Shown here in pieces: positions 13,031 through 24,807 of a stretch of DNA of 64,000 bases. Each line of letters opens with the position of its first letter. Positions within the stretch are counted from its first letter, which is position 1. The notes under the pieces are model-generated. The model saw only the letters and a list, made by a program, of their open reading frames with translations, had not been told where the DNA came from and ran no database searches. Position numbers and translations under genes: made by a program. The DNA comes from Gymnothorax reevesii (taxonomy: Eukaryota > Chordata > Actinopteri > Anguilliformes > Muraenidae). The DNA lies in the NCBI GenBank assembly GCA_029721435.1, contig CM056583.1, forward strand, positions 90,382,120-90,446,119, given 5' to 3'.

Positions 13031-13111
13031 GATTAGCACTGCATCTAAATTTAGCTTGTGATGTATAGCAGTGAGATCACTGGAACAAAGAGTCTGGTTT
13101 AGGCTGCTAGT

Positions 13112-13116
<5 letters not shown>

Positions 13117-13146
<30 letters not shown>

Positions 13147-13378
13147 GGAGGGGGGTAGCAGTAGAAACAGAAGGGTGAGAGGTGTGGAGGGAGAGGGAAA
13201 GAGGGGAGAGAAGGGGAGCGAGAGAGGAGGAGAAGAGCTGAGACAGAGACACAAAGACAGGCAGGTAGAGAGGGAGAAAGGGAGAGAGGGAGAGAGGGAG
13301 ATAGAGAGAGAGAGAGGGAGAGAGGGAGAGAGGGAGGGAGGGAGAGAGGGAGAGAGGGAGAGAGGGAGGGAGGGAGGG
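13117..13378. repeat. GA microsatellite / purine tract
   Basis: A perfect GA run at 13117-13145 is followed by a purine-rich stretch to 13378, built of 'gagagggagagagggagg' variants. The long frames on both strands (Pro/Ser/Leu-rich or Glu/Arg/Gly-rich) are simply translations of this repeat. Confidence 0.95.
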
Positions 13379-16260
13379 CTGGTAATTCTTCATACGTGAT
13401 GTTAGTGCTTCAAAGCAGAAATCCTTCCGCCCATTCAAGGCCAGTGAAAATACGACGGCCCGACATCTACAGTGGAGGGCAGAGTTACATTACATCACCA
13501 GTCCAGCCCACAAGACCACTGTAGCCAGCGACATGAACTGTGATTGGGGAGATATATTAACTTTTGAGGGATAACGGTGGTGAAACTAATGCCGCAAGGT
13601 TTGCGAAGCAAGGCTCTGGAGAGCAGCGAGCTGGGAGCAGTGTATTGTGTACATTCTGCAGGATGACAGCTGAGGTAACATGTCAGCTTAGCTCTAATGT
13701 ACACAAACCGTATTTCATTGCGCCACCAGCAGTGCGATGTCTTAGTAGTGATGGACCGCTATTGCTGAACGATGAGCGCTATTGCTGAAATTTACATTGT
13801 ACATAATAGAATTATGAGCAACGCAGCAGAAATTTCATAATGTACATTATAGAATTATGAGCGCTGATGCTAAAATGTCTCATTGTACAACATCGAATTA
13901 GGAGTGCCGATGCGGAAATTAGACTTTGTACATAATAATCACAACAAACGCAAACCAATTGCCCTCTTTCCTCCTCGCACTGCCCCTACTGGTGACAGAT
14001 GGGAACAAACGGGAGCATCGCGACACAGACGCGCGGAGGCCCACAGTCATGATGTCAGTATGGCTTGAAAGAGTGTTCAGTTATCTATTTTCTCCACATG
14101 CCACAAGCAAAACTTCTCAAGAATTATGCTCGAAATTGTCGAATCTGCATCCAGCACCTGCCAACTTCGCCCAATTCCCGGTCTCCTTGCTCTCATGGGG
14201 TTTCGGTTTTCCTGAACTTCTCACGCAGTTTCAGTAAATTCAAAAATCAGCTCCTCTGCTGTATTCATTGGAAACAGTACCACTGTAGTCTCTGCACCAT
14301 CAACAGATGTAATGTAACAGTGCTAATGCTAACGCTCGCCCCAAAAGGTGGTCTAAGCAAGTTTAACATTAGTCTGGCTTGCTTTGTGTGAGCTGGCTTG
14401 ACAAATCCTGAACTCAGAATGAGAGATGTGCTACCTGACTGTACCATGGCAGGTTAAGGGAGAGCCACGTCTGGGACTTTGAAAACCGCAGCTTTAGGTT
14501 CAACACACCTCGGTAACCAACTAATTCTGTTTTGTAATACGTACAGCCCTCTGATCTATTCTCATACATCAATAAATCAGCTTCGACAGAGAACATTCCT
14601 CAACAAACTGTTGTTTGGCAAACAGTATTGAACAATTTTACATAAATATATGACATGTAACCTAATAGTGTAACAACATTTTTAAAAACATTTCTATTAA
14701 GATGCAAAGCTGCCATTTCTATAACGTTACGGGTCACATAAGACTATCACACAATCTTCACGCAATTTTTGAGTCAGCATCCATCATATTTGAGAACACA
14801 ATTGGGTTGGGCACACCAATTCGCTTGTTGAAATATTAACGCAAAAACAAAGACTGCCGTTGCTCTGCATATTGGTAGCATTTTCTGACAAGGCAGCAAA
14901 AGTAGTCAGAATCCCGACCAGCACAGTGACGAAAATCTGTCCCGGCAATGCTTTGGTAAAACTACCATGCAAGCACCTGCCGTAAATGAGCGCAGGACTT
15001 ATGGAAGGGCGAACTGAGGCCTCATGCCTTTAATCAAATACACTGCGGGACTCCCTACACTACATCCAGCACGCTGGCTGTTTGCATGTACACAGTCCGC
15101 TACACTGGCCCACTGCATGAGCAAAATGCTAAATAGTGGAAGACTGCAAGCACATAATCCGCTCACTGGCAGACCACATGTGCAAAATCCAACACACTGA
15201 GAGCCTGTAACACTTAATCCAACTTTCTGTAAAACTGCGCTTGTCAAAGATGACGCACCGCAAGTCTTCATACACTAAACTGAAGGAGCAGTGAGACTCG
15301 TGCCATAAACTTACGTGGAAATGGAAATGATGCACTTAAGCGGTGCCAGTACTGTGCTCTATTCGAGCAGACAATTATAAGCAACAGCAACAACCAATAA
15401 TCAGTACAGTTAGGAGCCTGGGCAGATAATGGACTACATTAGTATACAGCCAAAGAGCACTTACTCCATTAAAACATTTTTTGCAGAAAACTGGTTCATG
15501 TTCCGGTTTAAAACAGCAGTTATTCCACTGAGGGTTCTATGCACGCTGGTAGTACAAAAGACACGCTAGATAAGTCCATTCAACTGTTGCACTTGGCCTT
15601 AGGTAAACATGTGATTCCATCACATTAAACTGCGCAGGTTCCCACATGTAGGGCATCACTAGACCACATAAGTGAACTAAATTCTTCTCAATTTACGCCC
15701 CCCCAGTGTGAAAGGGAGAGAGGAACTCCAGTCAAACACATCACGGCTGGTCCTGAATCTCAATAATTACCTGATGCTTTTAATTGCAGCTGCAGGCAGT
15801 AGTTTCACACAAAATAATGAAACTATATATGAGCTCTTATTTGGAAAACTAGGACATGGCGATGGATTTGCGAAACTAACTTAACAATCACTGCACCATG
15901 AAAAAGTGATTTATACACGAGTCTCGGCATTCCTTGACAGTGAGAGAAATGAAGTCACTCTCTGAAGAGTGTCTGAGGAGCCAGGGTAGCACCCGTGGGG
16001 CTCGGAAAACTGAGAAACATCTGAACACATCGAGCAGAGAAGAACTGCAGTTGGGTCACTGGCAAGGCCCTCCGCCCCGAAATGACTTTAGGGACTTCAG
16101 CCTGGCTACAACTGCTGGATCAGGCCTTTCTCCTAGTCTTCTGTTAATAAAAATTTGTTTTTATGTGATCCGTCCAGTTATAAACAGCAAGAGCAACGCG
16201 AGGCGTGGCACATGCCCCCGACTGGAACAGCTGAAGAACACGTGCAGAAAATGGGCCTCG
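13379..16260. other. Intron sequence, no gene recognised
   Basis: About 2.9 kb. At 13785-13925 the phrase 'cattgtacataatagaattatgagc' recurs about three times with drift, suggesting a small decayed tandem or palindromic repeat. The rest shows no domain, splice-bounded exon or repeat ends. Confidence 0.35.
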
Positions 16261-16860
16261 CTAAAGCGGGCAATACCCCTCTGCCCCGATGGTCACTGCT
16301 ACAAGGTCAAAGGTCAACCTGGGACGAAATCTCGAAAAGGCACACCTACTCTCCATGGGGAGTCCACATATGCAATATGAATTCCCTAACCCAAGTGGTT
16401 ACAGAGAAATAGCCTAGACAAAATTGGCATCCCCCCGCCCGCCCACCGAAGGGACAACAAGACCCCCCGTGCCCTTGTTGGGCTGAGAGGTAAAAATGAG
16501 TCTTAGGCACCATCCCCTATGTACGACCGTTCACCCCACCGAAAATCATTAACCTCCGTCGAGCGGTGCTCACATTAGAGTGCGACAAAGGATCTCAAGA
16601 TGCCTGCCATGGCGGCCATATTAGTTGGCGGAGCGAGCTGAAAATCGATAGGCATCATGCCCTATGCATGACCATTCACCCCACCAAAAATCATCAACCT
16701 CTGTCGAGCGGTGTTCACGTTAGAGCGCGACAAAGAAAAAGTTTACAACAGGACGCCCAGATGGACGGAAGGGGTGAAAACGTGAGCAGCAGGATAACGG
16801 CCCGCTCATTGGAGCTGAAAAAAATCGGGGTGCAACGCTGCACCCGACGCTCTCAGAAAG
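16261..16860. repeat. CpG-rich interspersed repeat with an internal 85-bp duplication
   Basis: Segments 16507-16591 and 16651-16735 are direct copies about 144 bp apart. Both contain 'cgttcaccccacc' or 'cattcaccccacc', then 'aatcat', 'aacct', 'gtcgagcggtg' and a tail ending 'gcgacaaag'. Upstream lie 'caaggtcaaaggtcaacc' and a C-rich 'ccccccgcccgcccacc'. Downstream is 'gacgcccagatggacggaag'. The wording recalls the hairpin/CGTC repeats at 24.1 and 63.3 kb, but I cannot prove common origin. Confidence 0.55.
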
Positions 16861-17566
16861 TATTTTCACAATGTGGACCCTGCAAGACAGACACGGGGTG
16901 TCAAATGAACACTTCCAGTACAAATACATGAAACATATGCACACCAATAACTCATCTCTTTAATATTCTTAACACTGCACAGAACCAGAAATCCTGGGCT
17001 TAAGTAATTCATAAACAACACCAATTCCATCAAATCATAGATAATCAGCCCCTTCTGACTATGATGCTAATTTAACAACTTCTTATTGATGTTGTTAATT
17101 ACACAAATCAATTTCACTTCCATGACTCCAGCTGTTTCCATTTATTATAAAATATTTGCTCATTAATTCATCTTTGAGAGAAAGACAATTTAGACAAACG
17201 CAATGGACCACCTAGCATTCCTTACTTTGTTGAGTCAACAGTTGCCATGTTTATATATCTATATAACATTAGAAATTCTTTGGCCTACAGGCTGGTCAGC
17301 CTTTAAATAAAATCTGTTCTTCTACAGGGGACTTCCAGAGTCGGCAGCGGTGCTCGCAGCAGTGGTGCAACCGGAATACCGAATCATGTCGATCAGGTTG
17401 TCGCCGTCGCTAGAGGGGAGTAATTCCAGGTTTATGCACAACCTCTATGGACTAACTTTTCTAGGATTTTGTATGTGGTCTGATGTTTAATAAGATGCTT
17501 TGAATTTTAAAGTGTGGTTGATTGTTTTCTTTTTTGAAGATGTAATGTATTCTAAAGTTGTCCTTA
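16861..17566. other. AT-rich intron sequence
   Basis: No coding sequence is seen. The part at about 17000-17200 is rich in TAAT/ATTA words and free of obvious repeats. It is one of the places where a conserved non-coding element might sit, but the sequence alone cannot show conservation. Confidence 0.3.
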
Positions 17567-17654
17567 TAGTTTCCCCAGTTACAGGGGTTTGAATGTATAA
17601 ATAAAGTAAATAGTTTCCCCAGTTACAGGGGTTTGAATGTATAAATAAAGTAAA
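17567..17654. repeat. 44-bp tandem duplication (2 copies)
   Basis: The unit starting 'tagtttccccagttacaggg' occurs at 17567-17610 and 17611-17654, apparently without differences. It is a short, recent tandem duplication. Confidence 0.95.
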
Positions 17655-18563
17655 TAAATACATTGGGTGCTTTTGATCAGATTGAAGTTCAATCACAATG
17701 ACATTTCCTCATCTAAACCCGTCTGTCAGAACAAAATACTGGTGATCTGACTGAAGACATAAATCCATCAAACAAGTGGTGGCGAAGTCCAGTCCATAAT
17801 CTGCCTGCCAGCCGTGAAACTGCTCCATCAGACTGCCGTCTGCATTTGGAACTTCGTGATGCCTTTGTCATGTTATTCAAGGCCACATTTAAAAAACATG
17901 AGAGCAAGAGACGGAGGCAACTTCAGAAGTCAACCTCTTAAAATTAGTCAAACAAGTCGATAACGAGCAGTTCTATCTTTAGTGGGTAGAACTAAGCAAA
18001 ATTTGGACTTAATAGGCCTTTTTGGGGCAGTATGGCAAATTTGCATATTTCAGTGAAAGTACCTTTGGCTGCGGGTGATGCCAAATGCCCTCATATTCAT
18101 CAGTAGCAACTTGCTTCAGAACCAGTGTTGACATTCCTTTTGATGTTCCACCATTTTGAATTTTTCACGAAACAGAATATTGCAAACGCCTCCCAGGATT
18201 TTTGGCACACCTTCACCAAATCAGGCTACTTAGGATCATAGGGCATTAAAACTTAAATCAACAAAAAAGCTGATTTTTCAAAATTAAATGGCCGCCAAAC
18301 ACTGAAACATTTTTGTGGGGGTGGCCAGTTTTGTTTTTCTTGAACAGATACAGCTTACAAAAAGTTTTTCTGAAATACACTCACAAATTGGCCCGGCAAA
18401 AAACACTGCGTACTCAATTATTTCGTAGGAAGGCCTGTAGCATTGATTACAGTGTGAATTCGATGTGCCACAGTTTTGACATTGGTCATCCGAATACTCA
18501 ATATAAGCCAATGGGAAAGCACCAGTCCCATGGTCCCTTTGGGGAGCAGAAATCGCTTAGTGG

Positions 18564-18935
18564 TCAGATATTGATCAGAGTAGCTGTAATCTGTATCATA
18601 CTGCATAATTCCCAGGACCTGTGAAACATCCAAAGATAAACCACGTGTACCTGATGTTTCCGCCCTCTTTCTGCCGAACTACACAGTTGGTCACCCGCAG
18701 GTCGATGTGTATCCCTAGATGCCCAAAAGCAATCACTCCCAAAATCAATAGGCTTTGTACCCTCACCACACGCTAGCTCCATGCCAAATATGAAATGAAT
18801 CCATGAAGAACTGTGACCTGCAGGGCGCTCACAAGAAATCTCTACGGACTTAGCTGCGGCGGACGCTACGTGACCGTCGCTGTTCCATACTATCCCCGAC
18901 TGGTTATCCGGGTATACGCTTAATGCTTCCACCAC
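18564..18935 (-). other. Unassigned 123-codon open frame
   Basis: A minus-strand frame starts MVEALSVYPDNQSGIVWNSD and includes SCERPAGHSSSWIHFIFGM. I recognise no domain, signal peptide or transposase motif. It is longer than most chance frames in this AT-rich neighbourhood and has somewhat higher GC content. It may be an old repeat-encoded fragment or chance. No splice sites or promoter support it as a host gene. Confidence 0.2.
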
Positions 18936-21694
18936 GTGAATAGTGGTCTGAGGATTAATGGGGCCTAATGTCCACTCTCTGTAAAAAATAATGTTTCATT
19001 TTAAAGCTAATTTCAGTATTAACAATGGCCTGATGTCAAATTTTCAGTGACTGAGAGCAGTTTGGAAACATCCAGAAAACGTATAACACTTTGAGGAAAT
19101 TTTGTGTCCATTTCACCTCAAGACGGTCTATGTCCTGCATGTCTACTTACGGCGGTGGATCCAGGTCACATGATCAGAACAAAAACTGGCTTAAGAAGAG
19201 AGAAGAACTGACCTCTCAAAGTAAAAACATACCGATAAAACATAGTCAGCGTTGTCGGATGATGAAATATGGGATCTTTTAGAGAGGTATGGTCTAGATA
19301 GCGCCAACACAACATCTTATATTTTAGTTAAAAGCCGTTTGTTGTTTTTTCACTCCATGTGATAATTCAGGGTAGTACCACCTCATTCTCAATCTCATAT
19401 TAATGCACATGGACAAGCGCCAGATGATGGAAGTGGTACCAATTGACACCAAGTTCACGGTTTCAGTACTTCACACGTGCACTGTGCGGCCCTGTCACCA
19501 TGGTGGACTCAATACAACCAAACCTAAGAATGGACTTTCAACTACCAAAAAAAAAAAAAAAAACGGCATTAGGACAATGCTGAAATTCATTCCGGCTGGA
19601 GAAAAAACGTATATATATACGTCCCCAAGGTTGTATTGACGCTTTACACACTGCCGTTTTACTTTCACTGGAAATACATCTACTTGTTCCAGACCAGGTG
19701 AAAAGGGTCTATGGGGACATGTTTATTTGACCATCTTGTTTCATCTTCTGCCTTTAATTTATGTGTTGATTGTTATTAACTAGTGAGTTTCAAATTGGTT
19801 TTCTTTGGCAGGTTCTTCGATAACATTCAAAGATGATCAGTTCAGAGGCAGTAAAACTGTTTGTAATCCCTTGTGATGTTGCACACTGGAGTCCTTCCCT
19901 TCCTCCGACATGAGAACCAGAAGCATTCAGATGTTAGGCCATAAAAAGCACAAGGCAGCCGTCCCTTTTCCACAATTATTACACTTGATGAACAGTTCTC
20001 ATTACAAATCTGCATTATTTTCAACCATAAAAAACAATTTTTTTTCACAGAAGTGTCTTGGCCATAGAACTATATGCCTGTGAAATTCGCAAAATTTTAA
20101 AAGCCGCAAAGGTCCATCTCCAGTTTCATTTTCCAAGATCCTCTATTTTATCATCCACCCAAGGCATTACAGCATGGCACGCTAGTCTTTTGTGCAAAGA
20201 CATACCCGAGTGTATAATTATCAGGGGAAAAAAAACTAACTCTGAAGTCGCAGTTTATGAGGAGATGAAATTTCACATCTAGTTTTCTCCATGTTGTGAA
20301 AAGTGAAGACAGGCCCAGTTAATACTCAGCCCACGATATGCTGGCGCTTGCAGTCAGAAGCCCTTGGCCAGTGAGAATGCACTCTGTACAATGAGGATGC
20401 TGCACTCCACTGTGCAATTCAATACAAGACCTAACCAGTTAATCTTAACCTGCTTATTCAGTTGTCGTTGCAACAGAGGCACAAACAATATCACTGGGAA
20501 ACGTTAGGAGAAATTTGAAACTTTTTCTATTGCCACCTTAAATCAAATGAACTGCTTGTTAAATCTTATAGTGCTAAATGTTCTTCAATCACAAAATATC
20601 CATCCTGAGAATTTTGAGAAAATACTTAGATAACAACAATGGACAATTTACCATCCTTACCTCACAGTGTGTGACATTGTGACAAAAGTAATTGTAGCAG
20701 TGGGCACTTCAATTGCATTCGTAGTTTTAATGTTTACATTTTAAAACAAAAATCAAACATTCTGTTGTTTTTCTATTTTTGATTTCCGTTTTCATACATT
20801 ATATCCAATTACCAAAAGAGGCACGGACCCAGAGTGCCCCTAAGACCAACACTTGGGACCACTACCCAAGCAGATCGCTTCAGGCTCCAGACATCTGGCA
20901 AAGCATAATGGGAATAGAACAGAGCTCTAACATTCCCACGTGTGACTGTGACCTGTCAATTCCTTAATCCCCAACTGAGACAGAATATAAATCCAGCCAT
21001 TTAAGACCCACATAGCCTAAGCATACAATTTTACATATCCAGGATTACAATGAGGCTCTGCTGAGGAGAAATTTGTTAACTTAATTATAAAAAGTAAGAA
21101 TGTGAAACATAAATGGACTGTCAAAAGGTTAAACCATCCAGAACTTCTCCAACATTGCTATACTATGAAAAAGTACACAAATGATTTAATTGGCCTATTC
21201 AGAGGAATTCTGAATATTCAGACTCATGCATATCAATGACTAACATTGCGTAGTCTGTATTCAATCTGTCATGGAGTCAGATTGTTCAGAAGTTTGAGTT
21301 TGTTTAATATTTTGGGCTAAATAGTAAGCTGTGGTTCAGCAGAATTTAACTTTGACAGATTGGCTGTTCAAGGGCATAGCAGCTTCATATGAAAATCAGC
21401 ACAAGCTCTTGCACAGACACAATTACATGGCTTTCCTTGAAATCTAACGGGAAGAATTTCTCCCGGGAATCCTGGCATCTGTCCTGTTAATGCACTGATT
21501 CTGCTTTGCATTAATCTCACGTAGGCCACGCGGAGGTCTTAAAGCTATAGCAGTGAGCTGAAGCTTACATTTATTTTTACATCCTTTAAATAAAGTACTA
21601 AAATACTAAGTACATACTTTCTTCAAATTACGCTTGCATTTTTTCACATTTAGATGACAAATGACAAAAAGAGATAAATGCAAAATGCATTACA
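18936..21694. other. Intron sequence, nothing recognised
   Basis: About 2.8 kb, mostly AT-rich, with a poly-A run at about 19547-19563. No tandem repeats, transposon ends or exon candidates were identified. Confidence 0.35.
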
Positions 21695-21696
21695 TA

Positions 21697-22174
21697 CAGT
21701 GCTTAAATTTATTAGACCCCCACCCAATGTAAGGTTTATGCCACGGCTGCCCCAAATTAACAGTGTTTTGCCAAAATCATTTTTATGTTTCTGTAATGGT
21801 TAATCCAGCAGTATGCGCAAGCTCTTTAACCGAAATGATATTTTTAATGCAGAAATATAATTATTGTTGTTATCCGTGAATTTTTGAATTTTCTGTTTTA
21901 CAAAAAAAGCAGAAAAAATAGTTGAGCACATTATTATTTTTTGTTTAAGATGCCAAGTAACAGTTATTTTCTTGCATTCCTGGACATAAAAATGAGTTTT
22001 AGTGGTTGAATGCAAAAATGCAAGCTGGTATCAAGGCCTAAGGAGGCCATCCAAAATATATCTGTTTTTTTTTTTTTTTTTGGTTTTTATGTATGAATGG
22101 GGCCTATTTAGTGGTTTCAGTTTGTTATTTGCCAAATTTTATGACTGGTGGTCTAATAAATCTGTTCAGCACTG
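21697..22174. mobile_element. Non-autonomous Tc1-type element, 478 bp
   Basis: It is flanked by TA (21695-21696 and 22175-22176). The left end reads 'cagtgcttaaatttattaga' and continues 'cccccac'. The inverted right end reads 'cagtgctgaacagatttatt' and continues 'agaccaccag'. Both ends share the phrase 'aaatttattagacc' or 'agatttattagacc'. The body is AT-rich and has no transposase. A poly-T tract lies at 22065-22082. Confidence 0.85.
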
Positions 22175-22176
22175 TA

Positions 22177-23884
22177 TTTGACTGAACATTACTGATGAGA
22201 AGCAACCCAATAACAGACTAGTTTTTTCTCACTTTTTTTTTCTTTGGTACAATAAGTACAGCAGCATTTCCTTTCATATCTTTCATATCAAAAAAAGACC
22301 ACGACGAACTGTGGGCACAGTAACTCGTCTGATGCGAATGACGGGATGTAATCCAGATTGAAACGTTCACTTAAAAAAAGTTTAAATTGCATTGTGTCAC
22401 ACAGTAGGAAAACTTTGTGCTCCTGAGCCTAACTGATCTCTCTGCCCAACTAAACTTCACATGACGTCCGTCACTCACAAGATGAAAGAAAGCGTTAATA
22501 CAAACTTTGTATCAGCGTTCAATATAAAGTCGTTATGACAAATAAATTTAGCATCATATTCAAAATAACCTTCATTGACACAATACAATAAGCAGGCTTT
22601 GACTTAGGATGAGAAACGTCTCTATTTTCAGGCAGTCTGTTTCTAACCCCAGTCTCACAACAGTAAGGAATTTTATTCACTGTCAGACAGCACATGATTA
22701 TGCAGTCAACATACCTGAGCTCCCCACAGCATTTGAATCACTGCTGATGAGATGGAGGGCATTGACAAAGCACTGTTGGTGTTGTTGGCAAGAATAATCT
22801 TCGTAAAAGCACAAAAAAGCATCAACAATGCTCAGACTGATAAAAGAATCTTAAAATAATTCCATTATTCCTAACTGTGAGAGCATTGCCAGTGGATCAA
22901 GAAAGAGTGAAGAAACCACAGACTATATATGAAGATGGACGATGTGTCTCCAGTTCCTCACGCTGCACCAAAATGTCTTGGATACGAATGCTGCCATCTT
23001 GAGCTGGTGATATCATTTGGAGCCAGAATCTGTGCAGTAGTGATTGGGGGGTTGAGCCGAGGTCTTGCACATACACCTGCCTGACTCAATCACAAGCACA
23101 TCCCCCTGGTTGGCTGCTTCAGTATTAGCGGTAAACACCTCTTATTGTATACAAACTAGTGATCATTTGTGCTACCACTGATGGCTGCTTTAAGACTTAG
23201 TTGTTTGATTTTTTTTTTATTTAATTATAGTTGCACAAGGCTAAAATATATTAGCTGCATTCCTCGTCCTTAGCAGTACCTTGCTTAGCTTCCATGCTAA
23301 TATCCGGTGGTCCAGTCTGTTTCCACAAACTCACGCTAACTGCTATCTACTAGCTACGTAGCTAAAACACTGAATAGACGTACCTCATACAATCCTACTT
23401 CATAAATCCGAGCTGACCATTTAAAATAAGGTAATGTTCAATACAGCCTATGGGTGAATAATGTCATACACCCCACTCATATGTGTTTTAAAATTGGTTC
23501 TAATTGGTTATCTAGATGGCTAAAATAAAGTTACTCATAAAGGAATTTTACTTTAGTAGCTAAGTAGCTAGTTAACTGATTTAGCTAGCAAGGGATTTGG
23601 TAATAGCTCACTTTACCTAAGCAAGGAAAACCAAAGGTAAAAAAGCTCTTTGCTTTGTACATAGCGTAATGTACTGTTAGCAGTGATGCTATGTTCATTG
23701 CTGCCAACAGAACATCACGCTGTGTTTAGAGCAAACAGCTATTTTTCCATCGATTTCTGTTGTTACCTAAGGTGACTTTGATAGAATCATTCTTAACAGT
23801 GAGCTGGCTTTCTTTTTTTTAGGTTTTTTTTTTTTTCAATAATGAAATTGCTGCTAACAGTAGATCATGCAATGTTCAGAGCAC
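22177..23884. other. Intron sequence with one possible old repeat
   Basis: No exon candidate is seen. The stretch at about 22935-23110 ('ctccagttcctcacgctgca', 'gtgattggggggttgagc') resembles interspersed fish repeats but lacks defined ends. The rest is AT-rich with many 'tagcta' words. Confidence 0.3.
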
Positions 23885-23892
23885 CTTTATAC

Positions 23893-24799
23893 CAGTGGCG
23901 GTTCTAGACCCAGGAATTGGGGGGGGGCGCAGACACGTCCCTTTATGACAATTAGTCCTGGCTAGCTTCAATCATTTTCCTTTACTGACCTGTTTTCCAA
24001 TTATCGTAATTGGCAACTGAAGACACGATTTCTCTCTATATGTGATGGAACAGCAATGATATCATGGGCTAAACTCAGCACAGTGGCAGAACCTGAACTG
24101 AGAACTAAGACAAAACATCCATTTGAAGCAGTCATTATTATCCCCCGCCGCGCGATTAGCGCAAAGCGGGGGATATAGCAATGGGCTCCATCCGTCCGTC
24201 CGTCCGTACGGACACATAAAATTGAGGCGGCGGGGCATATTGCCATGTTAGTGGCAAACACTTGTTAGTCCTGACCTGTTCTCAGTCATTTTCATGATTA
24301 ACAGAAGGTTCACTCCGAGAGCGCTCCGCACTTAACAGGTGCTGCTTGTTCTCCCCGATTACGTAAGAAGACAATCATTCATCTGGACGCTTATTTGCTG
24401 TATTTAAATCAATGTCATTCAAATTTGCATACCTGTCGACTCTCAGGCAAACAGCTTGAGCAGCACGCTGCCCATTTAACTGCAAAGTGCCACTTTTTTT
24501 TTTTTTCAATCAACCCATGCAATACCTTGAATGAAAGGTGATATTTCATTGTAACACAGACCTGATCAATCAATGCGAAGCACTGGCCTATTAGTAAGTA
24601 AATTACTTTTCCGTACTGAAATTCGCCCATGATTTCGTCGCTGTTCGATCGCATATGGAGAGAAACCGTGTCTTAAGTTGCCAATTACGATAATTGGAAA
24701 ATGCGTCAGTAAAGGAAAATTATTGAGAACTACCCAGGACTAATTGTCATAAAGGGTCGTGCCTGCGCCCCCCAATTCCTGGTCCTAGAACCGCCACTG
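23893..24799. mobile_element. hAT-family non-autonomous element with ~170-bp terminal inverted repeats
   Basis: The ends read 'cagtggcggttctagaccca' and, inverted, 'cagtggcggttctaggacca'. The similarity continues inward for about 170 bp ('tttatgacaattagtcctgg', 'ttccaattatcgtaattggc'). The 8-bp flanks are ctttatac (23885-23892) and ctttctac (24800-24807), a one-mismatch target duplication as expected for hAT. No transposase is encoded. A hairpin/CGTC element appears to be inserted in its left half. Confidence 0.92.
24135..24265 (+). repeat. Hairpin + CGTC repeat element (copy A), nested in the hAT MITE
   Basis: A GC-rich hairpin at 24142-24172 has arms cccccg and cggggg and a short CG-rich centre. 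It is followed by 'atatagcaatgggctcc' and a run of CCGT/CGTC repeats (about 24190-24208). The base composition clashes with the AT-rich host element. The same order of hairpin, 'gggctcc' and CGTC run occurs at 63283-63350. Termini are not clear. Confidence 0.6.
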
Positions 24800-24807
24800 C
24801 TTTCTAC

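Noticed and set aside
12388..13032. Long overlapping open frames (up to 214 codons) on both strands in the CpG/GA region
   Set aside because: They result from GC-rich and simple-repeat composition. Several frames are open at once, none has a domain, and they run into TG and GA microsatellites.
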